Source: Sphingobacteriia bacterium (GTDB lineage: Bacteria; Bacteroidota; Bacteroidia; Chitinophagales; Chitinophagaceae). Taken from it: a stretch of DNA of 41,735 nt. Numbering within the stretch: the first letter of the stretch is position 1; each line of letters begins with the position of its first letter. Of this stretch, positions 1-7,412 are shown piece after piece. The DNA lies in assembly GCA_947456855.1 (NCBI GenBank), contig CANGTR010000011.1:1-41735 (forward strand), given 5' to 3'. Below the pieces are notes generated by a model. The model saw only the letters and a list, made by a program, of their open reading frames with translations, was not told the DNA's origin and searched no databases. The translations under genes and the position numbers were made by a program.

Positions 1-174
1 AATAACCAAAAAAATAAAACCAATTATTGATTGCCGTTTGCATGATGATCAAATATAAAACATCAAAGGAAAGGAAAAAAGTTTTTTTTGATTTTATAAA
101 CTAAGGTTTGTTAGTTTTATCTAGAAGATGCTTAGGCAAAAAAATACAAGGTGAACCTCAAAAGCTTATCTAAT
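1..174. other. AT-rich intergenic stretch, no gene recognised
   Basis: No credible coding sequence, RNA gene or repeat is visible here. The stretch is very AT-rich with homopolymer A and T runs. A 20-codon reading frame near the left end has no supporting features. It may hold the 3' flank of a gene outside the window. Confidence 0.5.
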
Positions 175-204
175 AAAAAAGCCCCTCCGTGGAAACGGAG
201 CGGC
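175..204 (-). terminator. Rho-independent terminator of the small lipoprotein gene
   Basis: CTCCGT (185-190) pairs with ACGGAG (195-200) around a GGAA loop. The stem extends through GCC/GGC at 181-183 and 202-204 after one mismatch. On the minus strand the hairpin is followed by a T6 run (the A run at 175-180), so it stops transcription of the minus-strand gene that ends at 297. Confidence 0.8.
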
Positions 205-296
205 TACTAACGATTGCTTGCCATATAAAACGGTTGCCTACTGGTCTTTTTGCAAGCTACACATCTTCACCTCTTTTGCACCAGTAGCTTTATCAA

Positions 297-482
297 TTAT
301 TTCTTAGCTGCAGAATCAACTTTAGCAACAGTAGAATCAACTTTAGCAGCAGTTGTATCAACAGCTACAGCAGCAGTGTCAACAGCAACAGTAGTTGAAT
401 CAGTTTTTACTTCCTCAGTTTTAGTTTCACTACAAGATGCAGCGAAAACGCCTAATGCCAATACGAATAATAACTTTTTCAT
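297..482 (-). CDS. Small heptad-repeat lipoprotein
   Basis: This 61-residue protein starts MKKLLFVLALGVFAASC, a lipoprotein signal peptide whose lipobox ends at Cys17. An acidic linker (residues 18-26) is followed by five perfect-length seven-residue repeats of the form V/T-D-S/T-x-x-x-A/K, at 27-33, 34-40, 41-47, 48-54 and 55-61. The repeats run exactly to the C-terminus, which ends in two lysines. I chose the ATG at 482 because the upstream in-frame extension to 554 would put a charged stretch before the signal peptide. A terminator follows at 175-204. The function is unknown. An Ala/Val-rich heptad rod on a lipid anchor suggests an envelope spacer loosely analogous to Braun lipoprotein, but that is inference only. 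Confidence 0.75.
   Translation of the reverse strand: MKKLLFVLALGVFAASCSETKTEEVKTDSTTVAVDTAAVAVDTTAAKVDSTVAKVDSAAKK
300..404 (-). repeat. Five tandem 21-bp units encoding heptads
   Basis: Five imperfect 21-nt units encode residues 27-61 of the small lipoprotein. On the plus strand the units share a TCAAC core and a GCAnCAGT-like segment. The period matches a seven-residue protein repeat exactly and the array ends at the stop codon. Confidence 0.75.
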
Positions 483-627
483 TTTAATTTTTTTTAAGTT
501 TGAATGATTACAGATTAATACCTGCTTAATATAAAAGGTAACCCAACAAGGCAAAATTTTTCAAAAAAAAATTTTAGGGCTATTTTGGGTTACTTTTACC
601 CCCGTTCTCGTATTAAATACACAGATA

Positions 628-1194
628 GTGAAAGGCGATAGTAACGAACAAGCATTATTGAAAGGATTGGCGAACAATGACTCAAAAGCCATCGAAACCA
701 TTTATAAAGACAACTTTACAATGGTACAGACCTTTATTATTAGTAATAATGGGTCTTACGATGAAGCTAGGGATATTTTTCAGGAAGCAATGATTGCACT
801 ATATGAGAAAGCTCAAACCGAATCATTTGTATTAACCTGTCAAATCAAAACATATGTGTTTTCCATATGCAGGCGTCTCTGGCTTAAACGACTTCAACAA
901 TTGGGCCGTTTTACCCAACAAGTTGATAGCATGGAAGAGACTGTTGCAGTTGAAGAAGATCTTGTAACACACGAAAAAAGAAATGCAGAGTTTGTAATAA
1001 TGGATCGGGCCTTAAACAGCCTTGGGGAACCCTGCAAAAGCTTATTAGAAGGATATTATTTGAAAAAAATGGACATGGCAGCTTTGGCTAACGAATTTGG
1101 ATATACCAATGCAGATAATGCCAAGAACCAGAAATACAAGTGTTTAATGCGATTAAAAAAATTGTTTTTTTCGCAATACAATATTGGGGAGTAA
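628..1194 (+). CDS. ECF-type RNA polymerase sigma factor
   Basis: A 188-residue sigma-70 family protein of the extracytoplasmic-function type. Region 2 spans about residues 15-90 (the EARDIFQEAMIALYEK segment resembles region 2.2, followed by a conserved arginine/tryptophan stretch around ICRRLW). Region 4 spans about 125-180 (ALNSLGEPCKSLLEGYYLKK, then a helix-turn-helix-like segment MAALANEFGYTN). There is no region 3, as expected for ECF factors. The start is a GTG at 628; no in-frame ATG lies just upstream and the next internal ATG would cut region 2. The next gene begins 5 nt downstream and encodes an anti-sigma-like membrane protein, so the two are probably a co-transcribed regulator pair. 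Its target promoters cannot be read from the sequence. Confidence 0.9.
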   Translation: MKGDSNEQALLKGLANNDSKAIETIYKDNFTMVQTFIISNNGSYDEARDIFQEAMIALYEKAQTESFVLTCQIKTYVFSICRRLWLKRLQQLGRFTQQVDSMEETVAVEEDLVTHEKRNAEFVIMDRALNSLGEPCKSLLEGYYLKKMDMAALANEFGYTNADNAKNQKYKCLMRLKKLFFSQYNIGE

Positions 1195-1199
1195 CTATT

Positions 1200-2306
1200 A
1201 TGGATGATATTTTTTTATTAGAAGCAATTGAAAGATACCTCAACGGGGAAATGAACCCCGAGGAGCGTAGCTATTTTGAGGCCCTTTGCAAGAAAACCCC
1301 AGAAATAGACCAAATGGTTGTTGAACACAATATGTTCATGCATCAAATGGATTTATATGTTGCCCATGCCAATATCAAACATACCCTTCATGAGGTTCAC
1401 AGCAATTTACGCTCTAAAGGTGATATCAATGAAGGCGGCGAGCTGCCTACCCGCGGAAAAATAATTCAATTCTGGAATAAATATAAAAGAGTAACTGCAA
1501 TTGCAGCTTCTGTTGGAGGCGTAATCGCTTTATTTATAAGCGGATTAGTAGTCTATTTTTCTTCGGTTGTTACAGATCCTAAATTACAACAACTTGGTAA
1601 AGATTTAGAAGCTGTAAAAAAGAGCCAGCAATACCAAGGATCTATTATCAATGAAGTAAAAAGTAAAATCCCATCAAATGCTCGCTTGTTAAGCGGCGGT
1701 TCAGGTTTTTTGATTGATCCTAAAGGTTATATAGTAACCAATGCCCACGTTCTTAGAGGCACTGGGGCTGTAGTGGTAAATTACAAAGGTCAAGAATTCA
1801 ATTCATCTATCGTAATTATAGACCAAATCAAAGATTTGGCAATTTTAAAAATAATGGATACAGATTATGTTGCGGCAAAATCCATTCCATATACCATACA
1901 AAAGAACAATGCCGATTTAGGTGAAGAAATTTTCACTCTAGGTTACCCAAGAAATGACATTGTGTATGGCATGGGCTATCTAAGTGCAAAAACCGGATTC
2001 AATGGAGACTCTCTATCCTATCAAATTCAAATCAGTGCAAATCCTGGAAATTCTGGAGCACCCGTATTTAATAAAAATGGAGAGGTGATTGGTGTGTTGA
2101 GTACCCGTCAGGCTCAAGCCGATGGTGTAACATTTGCTGTTAAATCTAAAAACATATATTCGATAGTTGAAGATTTAAAAAATAGCGACTCTGCTTTCAG
2201 AAAAATTAAATTACCAGGTAAATCTATACTAAAAGGTGTTGAGCGTAAAACTCAAATTACCAAAGTAGAAGATTTTGTATACTACGTTAAAGCTTACGGA
2301 AAATAA
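1200..2306 (+). CDS. Membrane-anchored anti-sigma-like/trypsin-like serine protease fusion
   Basis: This 368-residue protein has three parts. Residues 1-75 (IERYLNGEMNPEERSYFEA) resemble the cytoplasmic start of Bacteroidota anti-sigma factors. A single membrane helix lies at about 98-122. The periplasmic part (about 160-345) is a chymotrypsin-fold S1C-type protease with a complete catalytic triad: His183 (TNAHV), Asp212 (KDLAIL) and Ser285 (NPGNSGAP). No PDZ domain follows, unlike HtrA proteins. I start at the ATG 1200, five bases after the sigma gene's stop, rather than the in-frame codon at 1140 inside that gene. Position and architecture suggest a sensor that holds the ECF factor and links its release to a periplasmic proteolytic or ligand signal; this is inferred. 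It could also simply be a housekeeping protease co-transcribed with the sigma factor. Confidence 0.85.
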   Translation: MDDIFLLEAIERYLNGEMNPEERSYFEALCKKTPEIDQMVVEHNMFMHQMDLYVAHANIKHTLHEVHSNLRSKGDINEGGELPTRGKIIQFWNKYKRVTAIAASVGGVIALFISGLVVYFSSVVTDPKLQQLGKDLEAVKKSQQYQGSIINEVKSKIPSNARLLSGGSGFLIDPKGYIVTNAHVLRGTGAVVVNYKGQEFNSSIVIIDQIKDLAILKIMDTDYVAAKSIPYTIQKNNADLGEEIFTLGYPRNDIVYGMGYLSAKTGFNGDSLSYQIQISANPGNSGAPVFNKNGEVIGVLSTRQAQADGVTFAVKSKNIYSIVEDLKNSDSAFRKIKLPGKSILKGVERKTQITKVEDFVYYVKAYGK

Positions 2307-3206
2307 TTAACCCCATAAGGAATTAGGATAGACTCCTGATTGCACCAAATTATTGATGGATGCCTGAACTCCTGCAGCATCTTCTTTATACGTAACGCCA
2401 AACCATTTAGAAGAGGTAGGTATCAGTTTCATTACTCCTTTTCCTGATTCGATAAAGTAGTTGGCCACAAATGGAATAAAAAATTCAGATTTTAATTCTT
2501 GCCCTTTTTCTTTCAAGAAAGAACCAAACAAAGATTCGCAAAGGCCTATAAATCCTGGTGCAAAACAAAAGAAATTCATACTAACCAAGCTGTCTGTATC
2601 TAGAGAATGAATTCCGCTTTCATCTTCATAAACTATGCCATTTGATGTTTGGTATATTTTTGTTCTTTCAGAGATATTGGTAAGATTATCTTGATCATCA
2701 GCTGTACAAACTCCACGGCTAACACTTCCATTATCACTAAGTGTTTTATTCAGTTCATAACCAACCAAGGCATAGGTAGACTCATTACATTGATTGGATA
2801 AAAATTGAACTGCTTGCACAAAAGCATCTTTTCCATAATAATCATCAGCATTAATTACAGCAAATGGCTCATTTACTTTACCCTGACAGCACAATAAGGC
2901 ATGTGCAGTTCCCCAGGGTTTTTCACGATCGGCAGGCACTTCAAATCCTTCGGTATGCGAAAGTAAATGCTGGTATACATAATCTGTTGCTACTTTGCCA
3001 TTTAACTTTGGCTCAAAAATCAATTTGAATTGTTCTGCAAACTCTTCTCTAATAATAAAAACTACTTTCCCAAATCCTGCTTCAATTGCGTCGTAAATGG
3101 AATAATCCATAATGGTTTCCCCTGAAGGACCAAAAGACTGAATTTGTTTCATGCTGCCATATCGGCTAGCCATGCCTGCTGCTAAAATTACTAGGGTAGG
3201 TTTCAT
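2307..3206 (-). CDS. Sugar-phosphate nucleotidyltransferase family protein
   Basis: A 299-residue nucleotidyltransferase of the UTP--glucose-1-phosphate uridylyltransferase type. The N-terminal signature LAAGMASRYGSMKQ (residues 8-21) binds the nucleotide. INADDYYG (about 118-125) carries the metal-binding acidic residues, and PWGTAHA (about 97-103) fits the sugar-nucleotide site. The exact sugar and nucleotide cannot be told from sequence. The stop codon directly abuts the stop of the convergent protease gene (2304-2306), with no intergenic base. Upstream lies a region shared with the divergent PLP enzyme gene at 3347. Confidence 0.85.
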   Translation of the reverse strand: MKPTLVILAAGMASRYGSMKQIQSFGPSGETIMDYSIYDAIEAGFGKVVFIIREEFAEQFKLIFEPKLNGKVATDYVYQHLLSHTEGFEVPADREKPWGTAHALLCCQGKVNEPFAVINADDYYGKDAFVQAVQFLSNQCNESTYALVGYELNKTLSDNGSVSRGVCTADDQDNLTNISERTKIYQTSNGIVYEDESGIHSLDTDSLVSMNFFCFAPGFIGLCESLFGSFLKEKGQELKSEFFIPFVANYFIESGKGVMKLIPTSSKWFGVTYKEDAAGVQASINNLVQSGVYPNSLWG

Positions 3207-3293
3207 GTGTTAATACTTATTGATTTTTGCAATACAAGGAGCAAATAAACTATTTGGTTGGTGATAACCATAGTTATGGCTCATTTCATGCTG

Positions 3294-3301
3294 TACTTTT
3301 G
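3294..3301 (+). promoter_or_regulatory. Bacteroidota -7 box for the PLP-enzyme gene
   Basis: TACTTTTG matches the Bacteroidota TAnnTTTG -7 consensus exactly and lies 45 bases before the ATG at 3347. I do not see a clear -33 TTG at normal spacing. Confidence 0.5.
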
Positions 3302-3346
3302 TAAAATTGCAAAATTAACCATTTTCCATTAAGTTCCAATTAGTAT

Positions 3347-4234
3347 ATGAAACTAGCACCGAATTCAATTGCTATTCAAAACATCCCAATGTTAACATTC
3401 AATGGGGTTGAAACAAGCATTGCTAGGTTTGATTTACTACATCCAATTGTAAGTGGCAATAAATGGTTTAAACTAAAATATTACATTGAAGAAGCCATAA
3501 AATACCAAAAAAACTGTATTGCGAGTTTTGGTGGAACTTATTCTAATCACATTGTGGCTTTGGCATTCGTTTGCAAAGAAAATGGGCTTCGTTCTGTAGG
3601 AATTATCAGGGGTGATTGCACAACAGCTTTATCACCCACCCTAGCTCAAGCAAAGGAATTTGGAATGGAATTGATTTTTACAAGCAGAACTAAATACAAT
3701 GAAAAAGAATCCATTAAAAATGAATTCAATAACCCTAATTGGTATTGGGTAAATGAAGGAGGATACGGGATTATTGGCGCAAAGGGAGCAACAGAAATGC
3801 TTACCTATACTTCAAAAGACAACTCAGCCATCATATGTGCTGTAGGAACGGGCACTATGATGGCAGGTTTAATCAATCAAAGTAGGCCATATCAAACTGT
3901 AACTGGGATCAGTGTTTTGAAAAATAATTTTTCGATTGCTAATGAAATAACCAATTTATTATCAGATTCGGCTAAAAACAAACCATTCAACATGCTTCAT
4001 GAATACCATTTTGGTGGATATGCAAAAACAAACAAGCAGTTGCTTGACTTTATGAACCATTTATGGGAAAAAGAAAAAATTCCAACGGATATTGTCTATA
4101 CAGGAAAAATGGTTTTTGCAGTAGACCAATTGATTCAAAATAACTATTTCAAAAAAGGAACCAAATTGACAATTATACACAGTGGTGGATTACAAGGAAA
4201 TTGCTCTTTACCCAAAGGCAGTTTACTTTTTTAG
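3347..4234 (+). CDS. PLP-dependent deaminase, ACC deaminase/D-cysteine desulfhydrase family
   Basis: A 295-residue fold-type II pyridoxal-phosphate enzyme. GNKWFKLKY (residues 37-45) contains the expected PLP-lysine (Lys39). FGGTYSNHI (61-69) is the substrate/carboxylate loop, VGTGTMMAGL is the glycine-rich phosphate cup, and HSGGLQG (278-284) is the C-terminal family motif. Family members either deaminate 1-aminocyclopropane-1-carboxylate or release sulfide from D-cysteine; sequence alone does not decide, and the motif set looks closer to the desulfhydrase-like Bacteroidota members. It is somewhat shorter than the usual 320-340 residues. It stands alone between a minus-strand nucleotidyltransferase and lipB. 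Confidence 0.85.
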   Translation: MKLAPNSIAIQNIPMLTFNGVETSIARFDLLHPIVSGNKWFKLKYYIEEAIKYQKNCIASFGGTYSNHIVALAFVCKENGLRSVGIIRGDCTTALSPTLAQAKEFGMELIFTSRTKYNEKESIKNEFNNPNWYWVNEGGYGIIGAKGATEMLTYTSKDNSAIICAVGTGTMMAGLINQSRPYQTVTGISVLKNNFSIANEITNLLSDSAKNKPFNMLHEYHFGGYAKTNKQLLDFMNHLWEKEKIPTDIVYTGKMVFAVDQLIQNNYFKKGTKLTIIHSGGLQGNCSLPKGSLLF

Positions 4235-4268
4235 AAGCATCACTTACATCTTTATACATCAATTATTT

Positions 4269-4312
4269 TTCAACTCAACAAGGAGCATTCTGTAGTTGAA
4301 TAAAAGTTTTTT
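4269..4312 (+). terminator. Possible weak terminator after the PLP-enzyme gene
   Basis: TTCAACT (4269-4275) can pair with AGTTGAA (4294-4300) across an 18-nt loop, and a T6 run follows at about 4307-4312. The loop is long and the stem AT-rich, so this is only a candidate. Confidence 0.3.
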
Positions 4313-4381
4313 ACCGAAAATGTCAGTTATTAAACTAAATAATCACAACAACGGAATTAGCTGAAACAATGCACTTAAAAA

Positions 4382-5104
4382 TTAAACGGATATCAACTTA
4401 CAATCAAAAATCTGCTCGAAGTTCTTTTTAACTTTGTTTTTTACTTCATCAAAAGAAACCGGATTGCCCAATTCTTTTGCTAAGGATGTAACAGATTTAT
4501 TTTCGATGCCACAAGGAATGATGTTATTAAAATAATTGAGATCGGTATTAACGTTAAAAGCAAAACCATGCATGGTAATCCATCTACTGCATTTAATTCC
4601 CATTGCGCAAATTTTTCTTTCCTTTCCTTTTAAATCACTATCAATCCAAACGCCTGTTTCGCCAGAACTTCTTTGGCCTTTAATGCCATATTCTGCAATT
4701 GTTTGAATGATTACTTCTTCCAAACTTCGCAAATACCAGCCCAGATCGGTTTTGAACTTTTCTAAGTCTAAAATTGGATAGCCTACCAATTGCTGTGGGC
4801 CATGAAAAGTAATATCTCCGCCCCTATTTATTTGAAAATATTCAATCCCTTTTTCAATTCTTTCTGCTTCGCTAATCAATACATGTTCGGGTTTACCGTT
4901 TTTGCCTAGGGTGTACACTGGGGGGTGTTCTACAAACAATAAATGATGGGAAGTAGCCCTTTCTTTTTCCGGCGCAATGGCTTCTGCATCGTTGCGAAAC
5001 AAACGTTTTAAGTCGGTATTTTTTTTCAGTAAGGCCTCTTGATAATCCCAAACATCCTTATACTGTTTTACCCCCAAATCCTCAAACAATACCTGTTGTT
5101 GCAT
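4382..5104 (-). CDS. lipB: Octanoyltransferase (lipoate biosynthesis)
   Basis: LipB moves octanoyl groups from acyl carrier protein to lipoyl domains of 2-oxoacid dehydrogenases and the glycine cleavage system. The 240-residue protein has the family motifs RGGDITFHGPQQLVGYP (residues 94-110), KICAMGIK (164-171, catalytic Lys164) and IPCG (196-199, catalytic Cys198). I start at 5104 rather than the in-frame ATG at 5131, because a perfect -7 box (5109-5116) lies inside that extension. With this start the transcript would have almost no leader. A lipoylated partner, pyruvate dehydrogenase, is represented elsewhere in the window by pdhB. rluD is divergently transcribed. Confidence 0.95.
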   Translation of the reverse strand: MQQQVLFEDLGVKQYKDVWDYQEALLKKNTDLKRLFRNDAEAIAPEKERATSHHLLFVEHPPVYTLGKNGKPEHVLISEAERIEKGIEYFQINRGGDITFHGPQQLVGYPILDLEKFKTDLGWYLRSLEEVIIQTIAEYGIKGQRSSGETGVWIDSDLKGKERKICAMGIKCSRWITMHGFAFNVNTDLNYFNNIIPCGIENKSVTSLAKELGNPVSFDEVKNKVKKNFEQIFDCKLISV

Positions 5105-5108
5105 ATGG

Positions 5109-5116
5109 CAAAAATA
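5109..5116 (-). promoter_or_regulatory. -7 box four bases before the lipB ATG
   Basis: On the minus strand this reads TATTTTTG, an exact TAnnTTTG. A TTTG lies 22 bases upstream as a candidate -33 element. Only four bases (CCAT) separate the box from the ATG at 5104, so transcription would start at or next to the start codon. Confidence 0.6.
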
Positions 5117-5174
5117 GCTTTCAATTACCAAAGTTCATCAAAGAATTACAAGTGCGTAGATGGCGCTTTTGGTT

Positions 5175-5182
5175 TACTTTTG
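5175..5182 (+). promoter_or_regulatory. -7 box four bases before the rluD ATG
   Basis: TACTTTTG, an exact TAnnTTTG, ends four bases before the ATG at 5187. No clear -33 TTG is seen at the usual spacing. The position predicts a leaderless or nearly leaderless message. Confidence 0.55.
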
Positions 5183-5186
5183 TACT

Positions 5187-6236
5187 ATGCAAGTGGAAAC
5201 AGAACTTTTTTCGGAAGAACAGTCCGAGTCGCTTTACGAAAGAAAAACTTTTGTTGTAGATCCAGGCCAAGAGCCCTATAGAATAGACAAATGGATTCAA
5301 ATGCATTTAGAGGGCGCTACCCGAAATAAAATTCAGCAAGCCATAGAAGCAGGCTTTTTAACTGTTAATGGCAAAAATGTAAAAAGCAATTACAAGATTA
5401 GGCCCGCTGATGAAATCGTGGTAATGAGCTTAATCAACCCAGACCATACTGTTTTAAAAGAAGAAGATATTCCATTGAATATTGTTTATGAAGATGAAGC
5501 AATCATGGTAATTAATAAGCCAGCCAATATGGTGGTTCATCCAGGCGTAGGAAACTTCAGTGGAACATTATTGAATGGTGTTGCGTTTTATCTTCGAAAA
5601 CAGAACCCATCAATAGATGAAGAAAAACTTCCCAGGTTTGGCTTGGTTCATCGAATAGATAAAAATACTACAGGCCTCATTGTAGTTGCAAAAACGGGTG
5701 AAGCCGCATCGCATTTAGCCAAACAATTTTTCAACCATACCGTTAAGAGAAATTATGTTGCATTGGTTTGGGGCAATATTGCAGAAAAAGAAGGCACCAT
5801 TGAAGCACATATTGCCCGCCATAAACAAAACAGAAAAATGTTTGACGCATATCCTGAAGGCGATACTGGTAAGCATGCAATCACCCATTATAAAGTAATT
5901 GAACAATTCAACTACGTAACATTGGTTGAATGTATTCTAGAAACAGGCAGAACCCATCAAATACGGGTTCATATGAAACATATTGGGCACACTTTATTCA
6001 ACGATTGGGAATACGGCGGAGACAAGATATTAAAAGGAACGATTTATACAAAGTACAAACAATTTGTAGACAATTGTTTTGAGATATGTAATAGATGCGC
6101 TTTACATGCTAAAACACTTGGATTTATTCATCCAATTACTCAAAAAGAAGTCTTTTTTGAATCTGACTTACCCAATGATATGCAGCAAGTAATCGCTAAA
6201 TGGAAAAATTATAGCTTACATAGAAATGATGAATAA
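5187..6236 (+). CDS. rluD: RluD-family 23S rRNA pseudouridine synthase
   Basis: A 349-residue RluA/RluD-type pseudouridine synthase. An S4 RNA-binding domain covers about residues 30-80. The catalytic domain starts near 95 and carries GLVHRIDKNTTG (152-163) with the catalytic Asp158, then the conserved ETGRTHQIRVHMKHIGH block. The family modifies uridines in 23S rRNA helix 69 or related sites; the exact targets are inferred. The ATG at 5187 is preferred over 5160 because the S4 domain needs no extra sequence and a promoter box sits inside the longer version. It is divergent from lipB and is followed by bioB 44 bases downstream, which has its own promoter box. Confidence 0.9.
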   Translation: MQVETELFSEEQSESLYERKTFVVDPGQEPYRIDKWIQMHLEGATRNKIQQAIEAGFLTVNGKNVKSNYKIRPADEIVVMSLINPDHTVLKEEDIPLNIVYEDEAIMVINKPANMVVHPGVGNFSGTLLNGVAFYLRKQNPSIDEEKLPRFGLVHRIDKNTTGLIVVAKTGEAASHLAKQFFNHTVKRNYVALVWGNIAEKEGTIEAHIARHKQNRKMFDAYPEGDTGKHAITHYKVIEQFNYVTLVECILETGRTHQIRVHMKHIGHTLFNDWEYGGDKILKGTIYTKYKQFVDNCFEICNRCALHAKTLGFIHPITQKEVFFESDLPNDMQQVIAKWKNYSLHRNDE

Positions 6237-6254
6237 AAGATGCATTGAAGCTAT

Positions 6255-6262
6255 TATATTTG
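6255..6262 (+). promoter_or_regulatory. -7 box for bioB
   Basis: TATATTTG is an exact TAnnTTTG and ends 18 bases before the bioB ATG at 6281. No good -33 TTG is seen. No biotin-operator-like palindrome is evident. Confidence 0.5.
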
Positions 6263-6280
6263 TATCCTTAACATTATTTC

Positions 6281-7273
6281 ATGCAACTAGATATTCGCCA
6301 TAATTGGACTACAGAAGAAATTGAATCTATATACCACAGCCCCTTATTAGAATTGGTTTTTAATGCTGCTTCTATGCACAGAAAGTACAATGATACTGCA
6401 GAAGTTCAGGTATGTACTTTACTAAGTATTAAAACTGGTGGTTGCAGCGAAGATTGTGCTTACTGTCCGCAAGCTGCAAGGTATTCTACAGATATAACTG
6501 TTCAGGCATTAATGCAAAAAGACGAAGTGTTGTCCTATGCGCAAAAAGCAAAAGATGCAGGTAGTACAAGATTTTGCATGGGAGCAGCTTGGAGAGAAGT
6601 AAGGGACAATAAAGATTTTGACCGTGTACTTGAAATGGTAAAAACCGTGAATGAATTAGGAATGGAAGTTTGTTGTACTTTAGGTATGCTAACCGAAGAC
6701 CAAGCTACAAGATTAGCAGATGCTGGGTTGCATGCTTACAACCATAACTTAGATACAAGCAAAGAACATTATTCAGAAATCATATCTACTCGTACATACG
6801 ACGATAGATTAACAACGCTAGACAATGTAAGAAAAGCAGGAGTAACCGTTTGTTGTGGAGGAATCATTGGGCTTGGCGAAACCCATTCTGATAGAATCAA
6901 CATGTTACACACTTTAGTAAACATGCCCGAACATCCCGAAAGCGTTCCGATCAACGCATTGGTGGCCATAAAAGGAACACCTTTGGCCAACAATCCCAAA
7001 GTAGATATTTGGGATATGGTAAGAATGATTGCAACAGCAAGAATCTTAATGCCTAAAACAATGGTTAGATTAAGTGCAGGAAGAACAGAGATGAGCATAG
7101 CTGAGCAAGCCCTCTGTTTTATGGCAGGGGCCAATTCTATTTTTGCTGGAGATAAATTATTAACTACACCAAACCCCAGTTTTGATGAAGACAATGCAAT
7201 GTTTTCAATGCTGGGTTTAAAACCGAGGGTTGCATTTAAAGAAGATCATCAACAGATTAATGCAGTAGTTTAA
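6281..7273 (+). CDS. bioB: Biotin synthase (radical SAM)
   Basis: BioB inserts sulfur into dethiobiotin in the last step of biotin synthesis. The 330-residue protein has the radical-SAM cluster motif [16 protein letters not shown], with three cysteines in CxxxCxxC spacing. It also has the downstream family blocks [22 protein letters not shown] and RLSAGRTEM, the last including the arginine that ligates the [2Fe-2S] cluster. Length is typical. No other bio genes are adjacent, so the pathway is dispersed. It follows rluD and precedes a subtilase gene in the same direction, but each has its own upstream gap. Confidence 0.97.
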   Translation: MQLDIRHNWTTEEIESIYHSPLLELVFNAASMHRKYNDTAEVQVCTLLSIKTGGCSEDCAYCPQAARYSTDITVQALMQKDEVLSYAQKAKDAGSTRFCMGAAWREVRDNKDFDRVLEMVKTVNELGMEVCCTLGMLTEDQATRLADAGLHAYNHNLDTSKEHYSEIISTRTYDDRLTTLDNVRKAGVTVCCGGIIGLGETHSDRINMLHTLVNMPEHPESVPINALVAIKGTPLANNPKVDIWDMVRMIATARILMPKTMVRLSAGRTEMSIAEQALCFMAGANSIFAGDKLLTTPNPSFDEDNAMFSMLGLKPRVAFKEDHQQINAVV

Positions 7274-7412
7274 ATTTTGCAGTATTGCTGATTTAACATT
7301 TCATTAGCTAAATCAACTCAACTTCTACTTAATAGATTCACAAATTAAAGTGAGTAATGATTGATTATCCAAATGATTATGCAAATTTGTAATCTTGAAA
7401 ATCTGCTATAAA

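Noticed and set aside
42-104. 20-codon reading frame near the left end
   Set aside because: Too short, Lys-rich by base composition, and has no ribosome-binding or promoter support.
250-507. Plus-strand 85-residue reading frame opposite the small lipoprotein
   Set aside because: It is the antisense of the heptad-repeat gene; its Ser/Thr/Val-rich content just mirrors those codons, and the minus strand has a clear signal peptide, lipobox and terminator.
1140-1199. Upstream in-frame start of the protease-fusion gene at 1140
   Set aside because: It lies within the sigma-factor coding region and adds residues unlike the anti-sigma start; the ATG at 1200 gives a clean five-base gap.
6769-7194. 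Minus-strand 141-residue frame inside bioB
   Set aside because: bioB is a strong full-length match on the other strand. The antisense frame has no recognisable domain or start context.
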